NCBI RefSeq assembly: GCF_000376985.1 | Contig: NZ_AQYA01000036.1 | Coordinates: 62,001-126,000, forward strand | Direction of reading: 5' to 3' | Source: Streptococcus henryi DSM 19005 | GTDB lineage: Bacteria > Bacillota > Bacilli > Lactobacillales > Streptococcaceae | DNA: 64,000 nucleotides | Part shown: positions 55,473 to 64,000 of the stretch, in pieces | How the letters are laid out: the number at the start of each line of letters is the position of its first letter | Position numbering within the stretch: position 1 is the first letter of the stretch | Position numbers and translations under genes: made by a program | The notes under the pieces: generated by a model | Told to the model about the DNA's origin: nothing | Database searches by the model: none | The model's input: only the letters and a program-made list of their open reading frames with translations

Positions 55473-57197
55473 TTAAAAGCGAATTTGTTCTCTAGTTTTT
55501 TCATAAGAACTTACAAATCGATCAGTCACACCTGGTTCGACAGTTTCTAATGCGTAAGAAATCTCATCAAATGATGCTTGGTAATTGTTTTCAGTCTCAA
55601 AAAGATAGAGAGAATGCTCAAAACTATTTTGAACACTTGGTTCAAAACTACGATAGCGATTTGAATATTGCAAGAGTTGCTCTGTTAAAACAGCATTTTG
55701 AACGACACGATAAGTCGTATCTTCAAGATTTTGGATAGCTGATTCAGCAACTTCTGACAAACGAGAAACTGCTTCAATATCAATTCGACCACGACTAAGC
55801 TCGTCCATCAAAGCTTCAAGTTGAGAACTTGTCGTAAAGAATAGACTTAGGAAATCCTGAGGAATTCCAGGTAAATTACGTTTTTCCATGAAACGTTTAA
55901 TGGCATGTAATTTATTGATGTGATTATCCAAATTAGAACGCGCATCACTTTCAATCTTTTCGATATCTTTAACTTCCGCAAAAACTTCCATTTGACCACT
56001 TTCAACTTGAGCTAATTTTTCAAGGGTATTAGCAAAAAGAACTTGCAAGTCAGTGAAAGGTTTTTCTTGATTGTCGAAATCTTCAAAAATTGGTTGAATA
56101 ACTTCTTCAATTTCTGTCAAGATTTTATTGAAAGCTTTAACATTGAGGTCTTCGTTTTCACTTAAAATGTATTTATGTGATAATCGTTTAATTTCAGCTT
56201 CTAATTGAGCATTATTATTTTTAGCATGAGTTAAATATTGAGGAATAATTCTCTTGTTTTTTACAACTTGTTTATGAGCCTCAATTTCACGTTCAAAAAT
56301 TGCATACAGAGAATCAATTTTCTCTTGAATATGTTCATTTTCATCACGCGCACGATCCAAATCTAATGTAATCAACTCTGAAGAGTTTTCACGAATTGCA
56401 CCGCGAATTTCTTGGAAACGAGTTTCAATATTCTTTTCTGGGAAATGATAATTCTCTTCAAGAAGTCGACGATAGCCTGATTCTAAATCATCTAGTTGAT
56501 CTGGGAAATCATCCTCTAATTTTGCAACAATAGCTGGGATTTGCTCTGAAATTTGTCCTAGTGCAATAGTGTGCTCCTCTGCCTTATTCAAAACTTCAGC
56601 TGCTTCTACTGGGTCACCTGTGGAATTGAGGGTAACAAATTGGGAAAATTCTGTTTCAATATTTTTCAACTGTTTCTCAATCTCTGGCATTGTAGAACCA
56701 AAGTTGTCTTCTTTCTCAGAAATAGAATCTTTCAATTTTTCATAGAGATCAAGAGCATGTGTGACACGTGCACTATTTTTCTCTTCTTGTTCTTTCAGGA
56801 TTGAAAGTGCTTCTTGAATAGCTGTAATATCTTCTTCAATGACAGCAAGCTGGCTTTCTACACTATCAATTTCATGCTTAGCACTGATAAATTTAAATGT
56901 GTCATTAAGATTTTCAGCTTCAAAAATATGATTTTCAATATCTGAAAATGAATTTAGTGAAAGATCAACCCACTTTTGATTCCATTCACGAAAAGTCGTC
57001 TGACTTTGCCCAATAAGATGCAGTGCTTTAACTTCTTCAATTTGATCATTTACAGGTAGTGAAAAGAGCGCTTGTTTTTTTTCTTCTAGGTTTGCAATTA
57101 GGCCATCATTACGTTTACGAACGATAACGCCAGCCAAATAGGCTACAATTACTAGTAGGACAATCGCCACAATTAGCAATATAATTCCGCTAGACAT
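55473..57197 (-). CDS. ezrA: septation ring regulator EzrA
   Basis: A 574-aa protein: one N-terminal membrane helix (~4-26, [20 protein letters not shown]), then KRNDG and long spectrin-like coiled coils. Binds FtsZ and other division proteins. AAGGAGATAAGG precedes the ATG. Follows gyrB, as in other streptococci. Confidence 0.96.
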   Translation of the reverse strand: MSSGIILLIVAIVLLVIVAYLAGVIVRKRNDGLIANLEEKKQALFSLPVNDQIEEVKALHLIGQSQTTFREWNQKWVDLSLNSFSDIENHIFEAENLNDTFKFISAKHEIDSVESQLAVIEEDITAIQEALSILKEQEEKNSARVTHALDLYEKLKDSISEKEDNFGSTMPEIEKQLKNIETEFSQFVTLNSTGDPVEAAEVLNKAEEHTIALGQISEQIPAIVAKLEDDFPDQLDDLESGYRRLLEENYHFPEKNIETRFQEIRGAIRENSSELITLDLDRARDENEHIQEKIDSLYAIFEREIEAHKQVVKNKRIIPQYLTHAKNNNAQLEAEIKRLSHKYILSENEDLNVKAFNKILTEIEEVIQPIFEDFDNQEKPFTDLQVLFANTLEKLAQVESGQMEVFAEVKDIEKIESDARSNLDNHINKLHAIKRFMEKRNLPGIPQDFLSLFFTTSSQLEALMDELSRGRIDIEAVSRLSEVAESAIQNLEDTTYRVVQNAVLTEQLLQYSNRYRSFEPSVQNSFEHSLYLFETENNYQASFDEISYALETVEPGVTDRFVSSYEKTREQIRF

Positions 57198-57304
57198 CCT
57201 TATCTCCTTATTTTATTGTCTGTTTATCGTAAAAATTAGCTATAACATTACGATTATAACATACTTACTTACCGTATGCACTATTTTTTCGTCAATTATT
57301 TGGA

Positions 57305-59257
<1,953 letters not shown>

Positions 59258-59818
59258 TTACTTTACTATCTCCATCAAGGATACTGAACCGTCAACCAGC
59301 AATGTTTCAAATCCTGCTGCTTGACCAGCTTGTCTATCAATCTCACGATCACCAATTACTAAACCACTATCAATTTGGTATTTATTTTTCAAATACAACA
59401 TACTCTCTGGACTGGGTTTTCGTGCAAAGCCACTTTCTGAAGTCACAACTTCGGTGAAATATGGCAGGATACCTGTTACTTCCAAGAGAGAAAGAACTTG
59501 GGCATTTCGATGTGAAACGAGGAAATTTCGACCACCTGACTGGACTATTTTTTCCAAAATTTCTTTACTCCCCTTAAACAAGAGAGGATTTTCCAAATGC
59601 TTTGCTTCATTCTTTTTGTAGGTTTCCAAAAACGATGGGGTTTTGGGAATAAAATAGGCAATTGCAGCAGCCGTCGACTCTTTAAGTTTAGCATATACAG
59701 CATCATGCTCTGCTATTACACCAAATGTCGCTAAGGTTTCTACAAAAGCCTGAGTGGAAATCTCATAATTATCAAGTAAAGTTCCACCCAAATCCCAAAT
59801 ATAATCGTGATAATTCAT
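59258..59818 (-). CDS. HAD-superfamily hydrolase
   Basis: A 186-aa HAD protein: motif I is in YIWDLGGTLLDN (the first Asp is present, but the usual second Asp is Gly, DLGGTL), motif II VSHRN, motif III/IV KPSPESML...GDREIDRQAG. The altered motif I may mean weak or specialised activity. TGATATAAT ends 7 nt before the ATG with no usable ribosome site (leaderless-type). Co-transcribed with gyrB. Copy 11 of the 11-mer lies at 59707-59717. Confidence 0.88.
   Translation of the reverse strand: MNYHDYIWDLGGTLLDNYEISTQAFVETLATFGVIAEHDAVYAKLKESTAAAIAYFIPKTPSFLETYKKNEAKHLENPLLFKGSKEILEKIVQSGGRNFLVSHRNAQVLSLLEVTGILPYFTEVVTSESGFARKPSPESMLYLKNKYQIDSGLVIGDREIDRQAGQAAGFETLLVDGSVSLMEIVK
59707..59717 (-). 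repeat. AATAGCAGAGC copy 11
   Basis: Exact 11-mer in the HAD gene, in frame Ile-Ala-Glu. Confidence 0.8.
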
Positions 59819-59825
59819 ACCTTTT

Positions 59826-59831
59826 ATTATA
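59826..59831 (-). promoter_or_regulatory. -10 box of the HAD-gyrB unit, leaderless spacing
   Basis: TGATATAAT extended -10, 7 nt (AAAAGGT) before the ATG; a second TATAAT lies 23 bp upstream at 59849-59854. Confidence 0.55.
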
Positions 59832-59932
59832 TCACATTTTCAAGTGATATTATAGTAAGATATCACATTTAGGTGCATAATGTTTCCTATTCAGATTTTT
59901 CATAATAGCCATTTACCAAAATCCATAAATAT

Positions 59933-60015
59933 AAAAAGTCTTCTAATCGAACTTCTGTTAAAACTGGATTATTAAAGACCAATTTTTCAGTCAGATTCAA
60001 AATAGAAGACTTTTT
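59933..60015. terminator. terminator after the small DUF1912-like gene
   Basis: AAAAAGTCTTCTA/TAGAAGACTTTTT arms, loop ~57 nt; T tract on both strands. Confidence 0.7.
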
Positions 60016-60017
60016 AA

Positions 60018-60272
60018 TTAATAATGGCGTTCGCCAAACAGACCATCTGGCATATCATGAAATGATTTTCCATCATGATAGTTTGCGAACTTTTCTTGAA
60101 GATAACGATAAGCATCTAGCTTACTCTCATAACGAATAAAGGCATCTGCTGCGCGCTCATCCTTATCCTCTTCAATTACTTTACGAGAAACATCCATAGC
60201 CATTTCGTTGATTGCGATTTGGTTGTTTACCCATGCTTCAAAATCTTTCAGAAATTCTTTTTCGTACGACAT
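60018..60272 (-). CDS. small conserved streptococcal protein (DUF1912-like)
   Basis: An 84-aa acidic, helical protein MSYEKEFLKDFEAWVNNQI...DGLFGERHY. I believe it belongs to DUF1912, of unknown function. GAAGG precedes the ATG. No membrane segment. Confidence 0.75.
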   Translation of the reverse strand: MSYEKEFLKDFEAWVNNQIAINEMAMDVSRKVIEEDKDERAADAFIRYESKLDAYRYLQEKFANYHDGKSFHDMPDGLFGERHY

Positions 60273-60622
60273 GATACCTTCATACCCTCATTTCTTTTTC
60301 TTGCTTTATTATAACATATCTTAATAGCTTTTTAAAATGGCATCGTTTTATGAAAATCAATTTTGTTCAGAAAAAGAAATAAGAGGAAAATATATAAAAC
60401 GCTTTCAAATTCGACTTTAAAAGAGTATAATAAAAGTGTAGAAAATAAATGATATTCTTATTAGTCTTGGACTTGGCGTTTAACAAAGTGCTTTTCATTT
60501 AGTTTATTGATCGTAATGTGATTGATCTATTAGATCAGAAAAGTTTAATAAAACTGAATATATCACTCACATTTTAAATGTCAGCCTCCACTACTTTGCT
60601 CATCATTTAAGGAGGGTTTAAC
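60273..60622. other. 350-bp upstream region of the Usp gene
   Basis: Contains the promoter of the universal stress gene and a ~185-nt leader; a cre-like site covers -35. No ORF of note. Confidence 0.5.
60394..60431 (+). promoter_or_regulatory. usp promoter with a cre-like site
   Basis: -35 TTTCAA (60403-60408), 17 bp, -10 TATAAT (60426-60431). ATAAAACGCTTTCA (60394-60407) matches 12 of 14 cre positions and overlaps -35; catabolite repression is plausible. Confidence 0.55.
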
Positions 60623-61075
60623 ATGTCACAAAAATATGAACGAATTATGGTTGCCATTGATGGTTCTTATGAATCTGAATTAGCTTTTGAAAAAGGAGTT
60701 AACGTTGCTCTCCGTAATGATGCTGAACTACTTCTAACACATGTCATTGACACACGTGCTCTTCAAAGTGTTGCCACATTTGATACTTACATCTACGAGA
60801 AGCTTGAAAAAGAAGCTAAAGACGTCCTGACAGACTATGAAAATCAGGCACGCAAACAAGGTCTTGAAAAAGTGAGACAAATTATTGAATTCGGTAATCC
60901 GAAAAGTCTGCTCGCAAGAGATATACCTGATAAGGAAGAAGTTGATTTAATCATGGTTGGGGCTACAGGTCTAAATACTTTTGAACGACTTCTTATTGGT
61001 TCTTCTTCAGAATATATCATGCGCCATGCGAAGGTTGATTTGTTGGTTGTTCGGGATAAGTCTAAAACACTTTAA
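60623..61075 (+). CDS. universal stress protein, UspA family
   Basis: A 150-aa UspA-fold protein: MVAIDGSYESELAFEKG at the start and the ATP-binding G-2x-G-9x-G(S/T) pattern in MVGATGLNTFERLLIGSSSEYIMRHA. GGAGGG precedes the ATG. Stress function by family. Confidence 0.95.
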   Translation: MSQKYERIMVAIDGSYESELAFEKGVNVALRNDAELLLTHVIDTRALQSVATFDTYIYEKLEKEAKDVLTDYENQARKQGLEKVRQIIEFGNPKSLLARDIPDKEEVDLIMVGATGLNTFERLLIGSSSEYIMRHAKVDLLVVRDKSKTL

Positions 61076-61094
61076 TGATTTAAAACATAAACAA

Positions 61095-61128
61095 AAAGAG
61101 GGTAGGGAATCATTCTCCAACCCTCTTT
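61095..61128. terminator. usp terminator
   Basis: AAAGAGGGT/ACCCTCTTT hairpin; convergent with the HAD-MazG gene. Confidence 0.8.
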
Positions 61129-61152
61129 ATATATATGTTTAACAAGAATAAC

Positions 61153-62562
61153 TTATCCTTTTTTCTCATCGCGTTTAAGTGCTTTTTGAATTTGTCTGTC
61201 TAGTTCTCGCTTGATAGCTGGTTCTGGAGCAAATCGTTCTTCCCAGTCCTCTGGTTTCAATATTTTATGTGTAACTGGGTCAAAATGCGCAAGGCCGTCA
61301 GGGAAAAGTTTCCCCATATTGGACTCATGAACCGTATCAAAGAGAGGTTTTGGATCAACACCCATTAAAACAAAAGAACCATAGGTTAAATATAGCAAAT
61401 CTGTGAGAGCATCTACTTGTCCAACCAAAGGTGTCTCAGGATGTTCTTTTGACTGGACTTTTTCCGCCGCCTTGTCTATCGCTGCATGGAGGTTTAAGAG
61501 AGCTTGAGTAAATTGTCGACGATCTCCTTGACTGGCTGCATATAAGAATTCAACAAGTTCTTCGATCTTGAAATCTGCTCGATGTCCAGCTTCTTCAATT
61601 CCATAACTTCGCGGAAGTTTTACCGTCTCACCATCCATCAACTGATGGAAATCTTTAACCTTGTTGAAATTGTCATCTCTACTTGTAAAGCTAGCATCGT
61701 TCTCCAAACTTATCAATCCGTAATGTGCTAGTGCTTTAGAAATACCATCGTTATTATTTGTTGAAGTGGTATAGTGAGCTCTTGTTTTAATACCATCAGC
61801 AGCATTACCCATTGCTACACCAATTCCAACACCAGACAGCATTTCTAGGTCATTTTCAGAATCTCCAAAAGCCATGACCTCTGACAATTCAAATCCAAAA
61901 TACTCCCCTACACGCTCAATACCTTTGATCTTTGATTGTCCTCTTGAAATTAAATCTGCAGAGTAGGGGCTGCTGCGCGTGACTTTGATTTGAGGGAATT
62001 TTTCTTGAATTTTAGCCGTTTGATCTTCTGTAACTACCAAAACAATTTGGTAAATTGGCTGACGAACCATCGTCCATAAGTTATCAAAATTTTGAGGTTT
62101 GAAGCGTCGAATAAGATGTTTAAAACTTCGCTCAACCATCTTAGCCATTTTCTTAGGAACAAGGGCACTCAATACCTGACCAAAAGAACTTGTGCCGATA
62201 CCAATGATACGAGAGCCGACTAGCCCTGCAGAAGTTCCGAGCGAGATTTCTCTTCTCTTATCTGTCGCATCTCGCATAATTTTATAAATTAATGACTTTG
62301 GAAGCTGATTTTCATATAAAACCTGATCTCGTGTGAAGATATATTGACCATTATAGGTAACCGCAAAGTCCAAACCTAGATTTTCCAGATAAGGCTGGAC
62401 AAATGCTGGACCGCGTCCCGTCGCTAAGCCAACAAACACTCCCTGCTTTTTCAAACTTTGGATAGCTTTCTGGGTAGATTTTTGTACATTCTTACGGTCA
62501 TTCAAAAGTGTTCCGTCAATATCAAAAAATACTGCTTTGATTGCCAAAATATTTCCAAACAT
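61153..62562 (-). CDS. Cof-type HAD hydrolase fused to a MazG-like domain
   Basis: A 469-aa fusion. The N-terminal Cof-type HAD (~8-275) has VFFDIDGTLLND, GLATGRGP, KGIERVGEYFG and MAFGDSENDLEML. The C-terminal all-alpha part (~300-440) resembles MazG-like NTP pyrophosphohydrolases: FKIEELVEFLYA and DALTDLLYLTYG (E/D-rich helices). Suggests a house-cleaning nucleotide/sugar-phosphate phosphatase. The ATG at 62562 lacks a near ribosome site; a TTG at 62547 is an alternative start. Confidence 0.85.
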   Translation of the reverse strand: MFGNILAIKAVFFDIDGTLLNDRKNVQKSTQKAIQSLKKQGVFVGLATGRGPAFVQPYLENLGLDFAVTYNGQYIFTRDQVLYENQLPKSLIYKIMRDATDKRREISLGTSAGLVGSRIIGIGTSSFGQVLSALVPKKMAKMVERSFKHLIRRFKPQNFDNLWTMVRQPIYQIVLVVTEDQTAKIQEKFPQIKVTRSSPYSADLISRGQSKIKGIERVGEYFGFELSEVMAFGDSENDLEMLSGVGIGVAMGNAADGIKTRAHYTTSTNNNDGISKALAHYGLISLENDASFTSRDDNFNKVKDFHQLMDGETVKLPRSYGIEEAGHRADFKIEELVEFLYAASQGDRRQFTQALLNLHAAIDKAAEKVQSKEHPETPLVGQVDALTDLLYLTYGSFVLMGVDPKPLFDTVHESNMGKLFPDGLAHFDPVTHKILKPEDWEERFAPEPAIKRELDRQIQKALKRDEKKG

Positions 62563-62689
62563 CCATTAATCTATAATACTCCTCAGAAAAAATGCTACTT
62601 TTCTTAAAAAGTATTTTAGATTAAAGAGAATCGCTTTCTAATCTTTATGATAAAATAGATTATAACATAATTTTGAAAGAAGTATAGAA

Positions 62690-63658
62690 ATGACAAAAAA
62701 AATCCTCGTTTTACACACAGGTGGAACGATTTCAATGCAGGCTGATGCTTCAGGTAATGTTAATTCATCAACTGAAAATCCTATGAACCAAATTGGATTT
62801 AATTTAGAGAACTTAGACTTGACTGTCATTGACTTTTTCAATCTCCCTAGCCCTCATATTACACCCTACCATATGCTAGCCCTATACCATAAGATTAGAG
62901 ATACCATGGGACAATATGACGGAGTCGTCATCACACATGGTACTGATACCTTAGAAGAGACAGCTTATTTTTTAGATACCATGGCTCTGCCTCAGATTCC
63001 AATTGTCCTCACCGGTGCCATGCGAAGTAGTAATGAATTAGGAAGTGATGGTGTTTATAACTATCTTTCAGCTCTTAGAGTCGCTAGCCATGATAAAGCT
63101 GCAGACAAAGGGGTATTGGTTGTCATGAATGATGAAATTCATGCAGCAAAATATGTCACTAAGACCCACACAACAAATGTTGCCACTTTTAATACACCGA
63201 CTCACGGACCTCTTGGTATCGTTATGAAACATGAAATTCTCTTTTTTAAAACAGCTGAACCTCGAGTCCGCTTTAATCTAGACCAAATTTCTGGAACTAT
63301 TCCTATTATCAAAGCTTACGCTGGTATGGGCTTAGGTGACGGCATTATCAGCCTCTTAGATCCTCAAAAAATCGATGGTGTGGTCATCGAAGCTCTGGGT
63401 GCTGGTAATCTACCGCCTGAGGCTGCTCAAGAGTTAGAGAATCTCATGTTTAAAGGAATTCCGGTTGTTCTGGTATCCCGTTGCTTTAATGGCATTGCTG
63501 AACCAGTTTACGCTTATGCTGGCGGTGGTGTAAAACTCCAGGAAGCCGGTGTCATGTTTGTTAAGGAACTAAATGCTCAAAAAGCTCGCCTCAAACTCTT
63601 AATTGCCTTAAACGCTGGATTAAAAGGTCAAGAATTAAAAGACTATATACAGGGGTGA
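62690..63658 (+). CDS. L-asparaginase, cytosolic type I
   Basis: A 322-aa asparaginase: VLHTGGTISM (first catalytic Thr), VVITHGTDTLEETAYFLD (second Thr-Asp pair), VLTGAMRSSNELGSDG. No signal peptide, so a cytosolic type. Hydrolyses asparagine to aspartate, the substrate of nadB. GAAAG precedes the ATG. Copy 12 of the 11-mer starts at its last stop base. Confidence 0.95.
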   Translation: MTKKILVLHTGGTISMQADASGNVNSSTENPMNQIGFNLENLDLTVIDFFNLPSPHITPYHMLALYHKIRDTMGQYDGVVITHGTDTLEETAYFLDTMALPQIPIVLTGAMRSSNELGSDGVYNYLSALRVASHDKAADKGVLVVMNDEIHAAKYVTKTHTTNVATFNTPTHGPLGIVMKHEILFFKTAEPRVRFNLDQISGTIPIIKAYAGMGLGDGIISLLDPQKIDGVVIEALGAGNLPPEAAQELENLMFKGIPVVLVSRCFNGIAEPVYAYAGGGVKLQEAGVMFVKELNAQKARLKLLIALNAGLKGQELKDYIQG

Positions 63659-63659
63659 T

Positions 63660-63670
63660 GCTCTGCTATT
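63660..63670 (-). repeat. AATAGCAGAGC copy 12 (intergenic)
   Basis: Exact 11-mer beginning right after the asparaginase stop TGA, before the 50-aa gene's ribosome site. Confidence 0.8.
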
Positions 63671-63688
63671 TTCCATAAAGGAGGAGAA

Positions 63689-63841
63689 ATGATGAGATTA
63701 ACTATAGCTGCAAGAGATAAGAAGGCTAATCAAGATTTCCACTATGACCTAGAAATTTCAGACAAGCAAGTTATTCTGACAACACTTGCCATTTGTGGAA
63801 CAATCTTGGCCTGTATTGCTCTAAAACGTTTTAAAGCATAA
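63689..63841 (+). CDS. 50-aa small membrane protein
   Basis: A short gene: MMRLTIAARDKKANQDFHYD, then a single hydrophobic helix (~31-46) and the basic end LKRFKA. AAAGGAGGAG lies just before the ATG and it shares the transcript with asparaginase. Unknown function; the ribosome site and terminator make it a credible real gene. Confidence 0.65.
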   Translation: MMRLTIAARDKKANQDFHYDLEISDKQVILTTLAICGTILACIALKRFKA

Positions 63842-63871
63842 GAAAAACGGTCGCTAAAGTGGCCGTTTTTC
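63842..63871. terminator. terminator after the 50-aa gene
   Basis: AAAAACGG/CCGTTTTT hairpin; serves the convergent membrane gene at the right edge as well. Confidence 0.8.
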
Positions 63872-63877
63872 TAAGTC

Positions 63878-64000
63878 TTATTTCATTTTGTAGTACAAGG
63901 GAAGCCAGATAAGTGCAAGTATAGTAAGCAAGGCCAGCCAAGATATTAGGTCAAGTGAAAGGTCTGGTAGTCTCGTTAATAGAGCAGATAATATGGACAA
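63878..64000 (-). CDS. membrane protein, C-terminal 40 residues only
   Basis: Open minus-strand frame from the right edge ending in TAA (63878-63880). The last ~25 residues (ISWLALLTILALIWLPLYYKMK) form a membrane helix and a short basic tail. Identity cannot be judged. Confidence 0.6.
   Translation of the reverse strand: MSILSALLTRLPDLSLDLISWLALLTILALIWLPLYYKMK

Overview
The window is ordinary low-GC Firmicute chromosome and reads as a Streptococcus. Supporting features are the MurE L-lysine-type motif, a YSIRK/LPXTG levansucrase, the blocks upp-clpP-ylbF-ylbG-livJHMGF and HAD-gyrB-ezrA, a MacP homologue, and CtsR, HrcA and GlnR sites. PEP carboxykinase, de novo NAD synthesis (nadABC), AmtB/GlnK and a levansucrase beside a GH32 fructanase together suggest the S. 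bovis/S. equinus (S. gallolyticus) group. That placement is inference; no 16S or similar marker is present. No phage, IS, CRISPR, rRNA or tRNA was seen.

Layout. 1-5.7 kb: cyclophilin end, then (minus) mtnN, macP, a Nudix gene, an ABC-2 transporter pair and glmU. 6-9.9 kb: Gfo/Idh oxidoreductase, a small PD-(D/E)XK-like protein, an SDR and a DUF2829 (Tad2-like) protein, then a PadR regulator with its membrane partner and a visible operator. 10-16.6 kb: glnK-amtB with a GlnR box, flanked by a decayed second copy of the rsmI 3' end; rsmI-yabA-ricT-holB-tmk; a CBS-ACT protein. 16.8-20.2 kb: nadA diverging from nadBC over a palindromic operator. 20.3-27 kb: livFGMHJ, ylbG-ylbF, clpP (CtsR box and CIRCE), upp. 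27-31.5 kb: levansucrase diverging from a GH32 enzyme. 31.5-37.1 kb: two PLP transsulfuration-type enzymes, a YtgP/MurJ flippase and murE. 37.3-41.1 kb: fhuCDBG-like iron-siderophore operon. 41.4-46.3 kb: frameshifted alpha/beta hydrolase with its XRE-AbrB regulator, a PEBP protein, a DUF1803-like protein, pckA. 47-54.3 kb: ppaC, a MerR regulator, pflA, a CNNM/CorC protein, an ABC ATPase, mnmM-mnmL, a PAP2 phosphatase. 54.3-64 kb: FMN riboswitch plus ribU, ezrA, gyrB, HAD, a small DUF1912-like protein, usp, a HAD-MazG fusion, asparaginase and a 50-aa membrane protein.

The window mixes housekeeping (peptidoglycan precursors GlmU/MurE/YtgP/MacP, replication HolB/YabA/GyrB/Tmk, tRNA and rRNA modification) with nutrient metabolism: ammonium, branched-chain amino acids, NAD, iron, fructan, riboflavin, asparagine and PEP/oxaloacetate.

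The least explained signal is an 11-base word, AATAGCAGAGC, present 12 times exactly. Ten copies read on the minus strand, which is also the main gene strand, and they fall in coding and intergenic DNA alike. Far fewer than one copy would be expected by chance. Also notable: six genes whose -10 box ends 6-7 nt before the start codon (apparent leaderless mRNAs), and the partial rsmI duplication around glnK-amtB.
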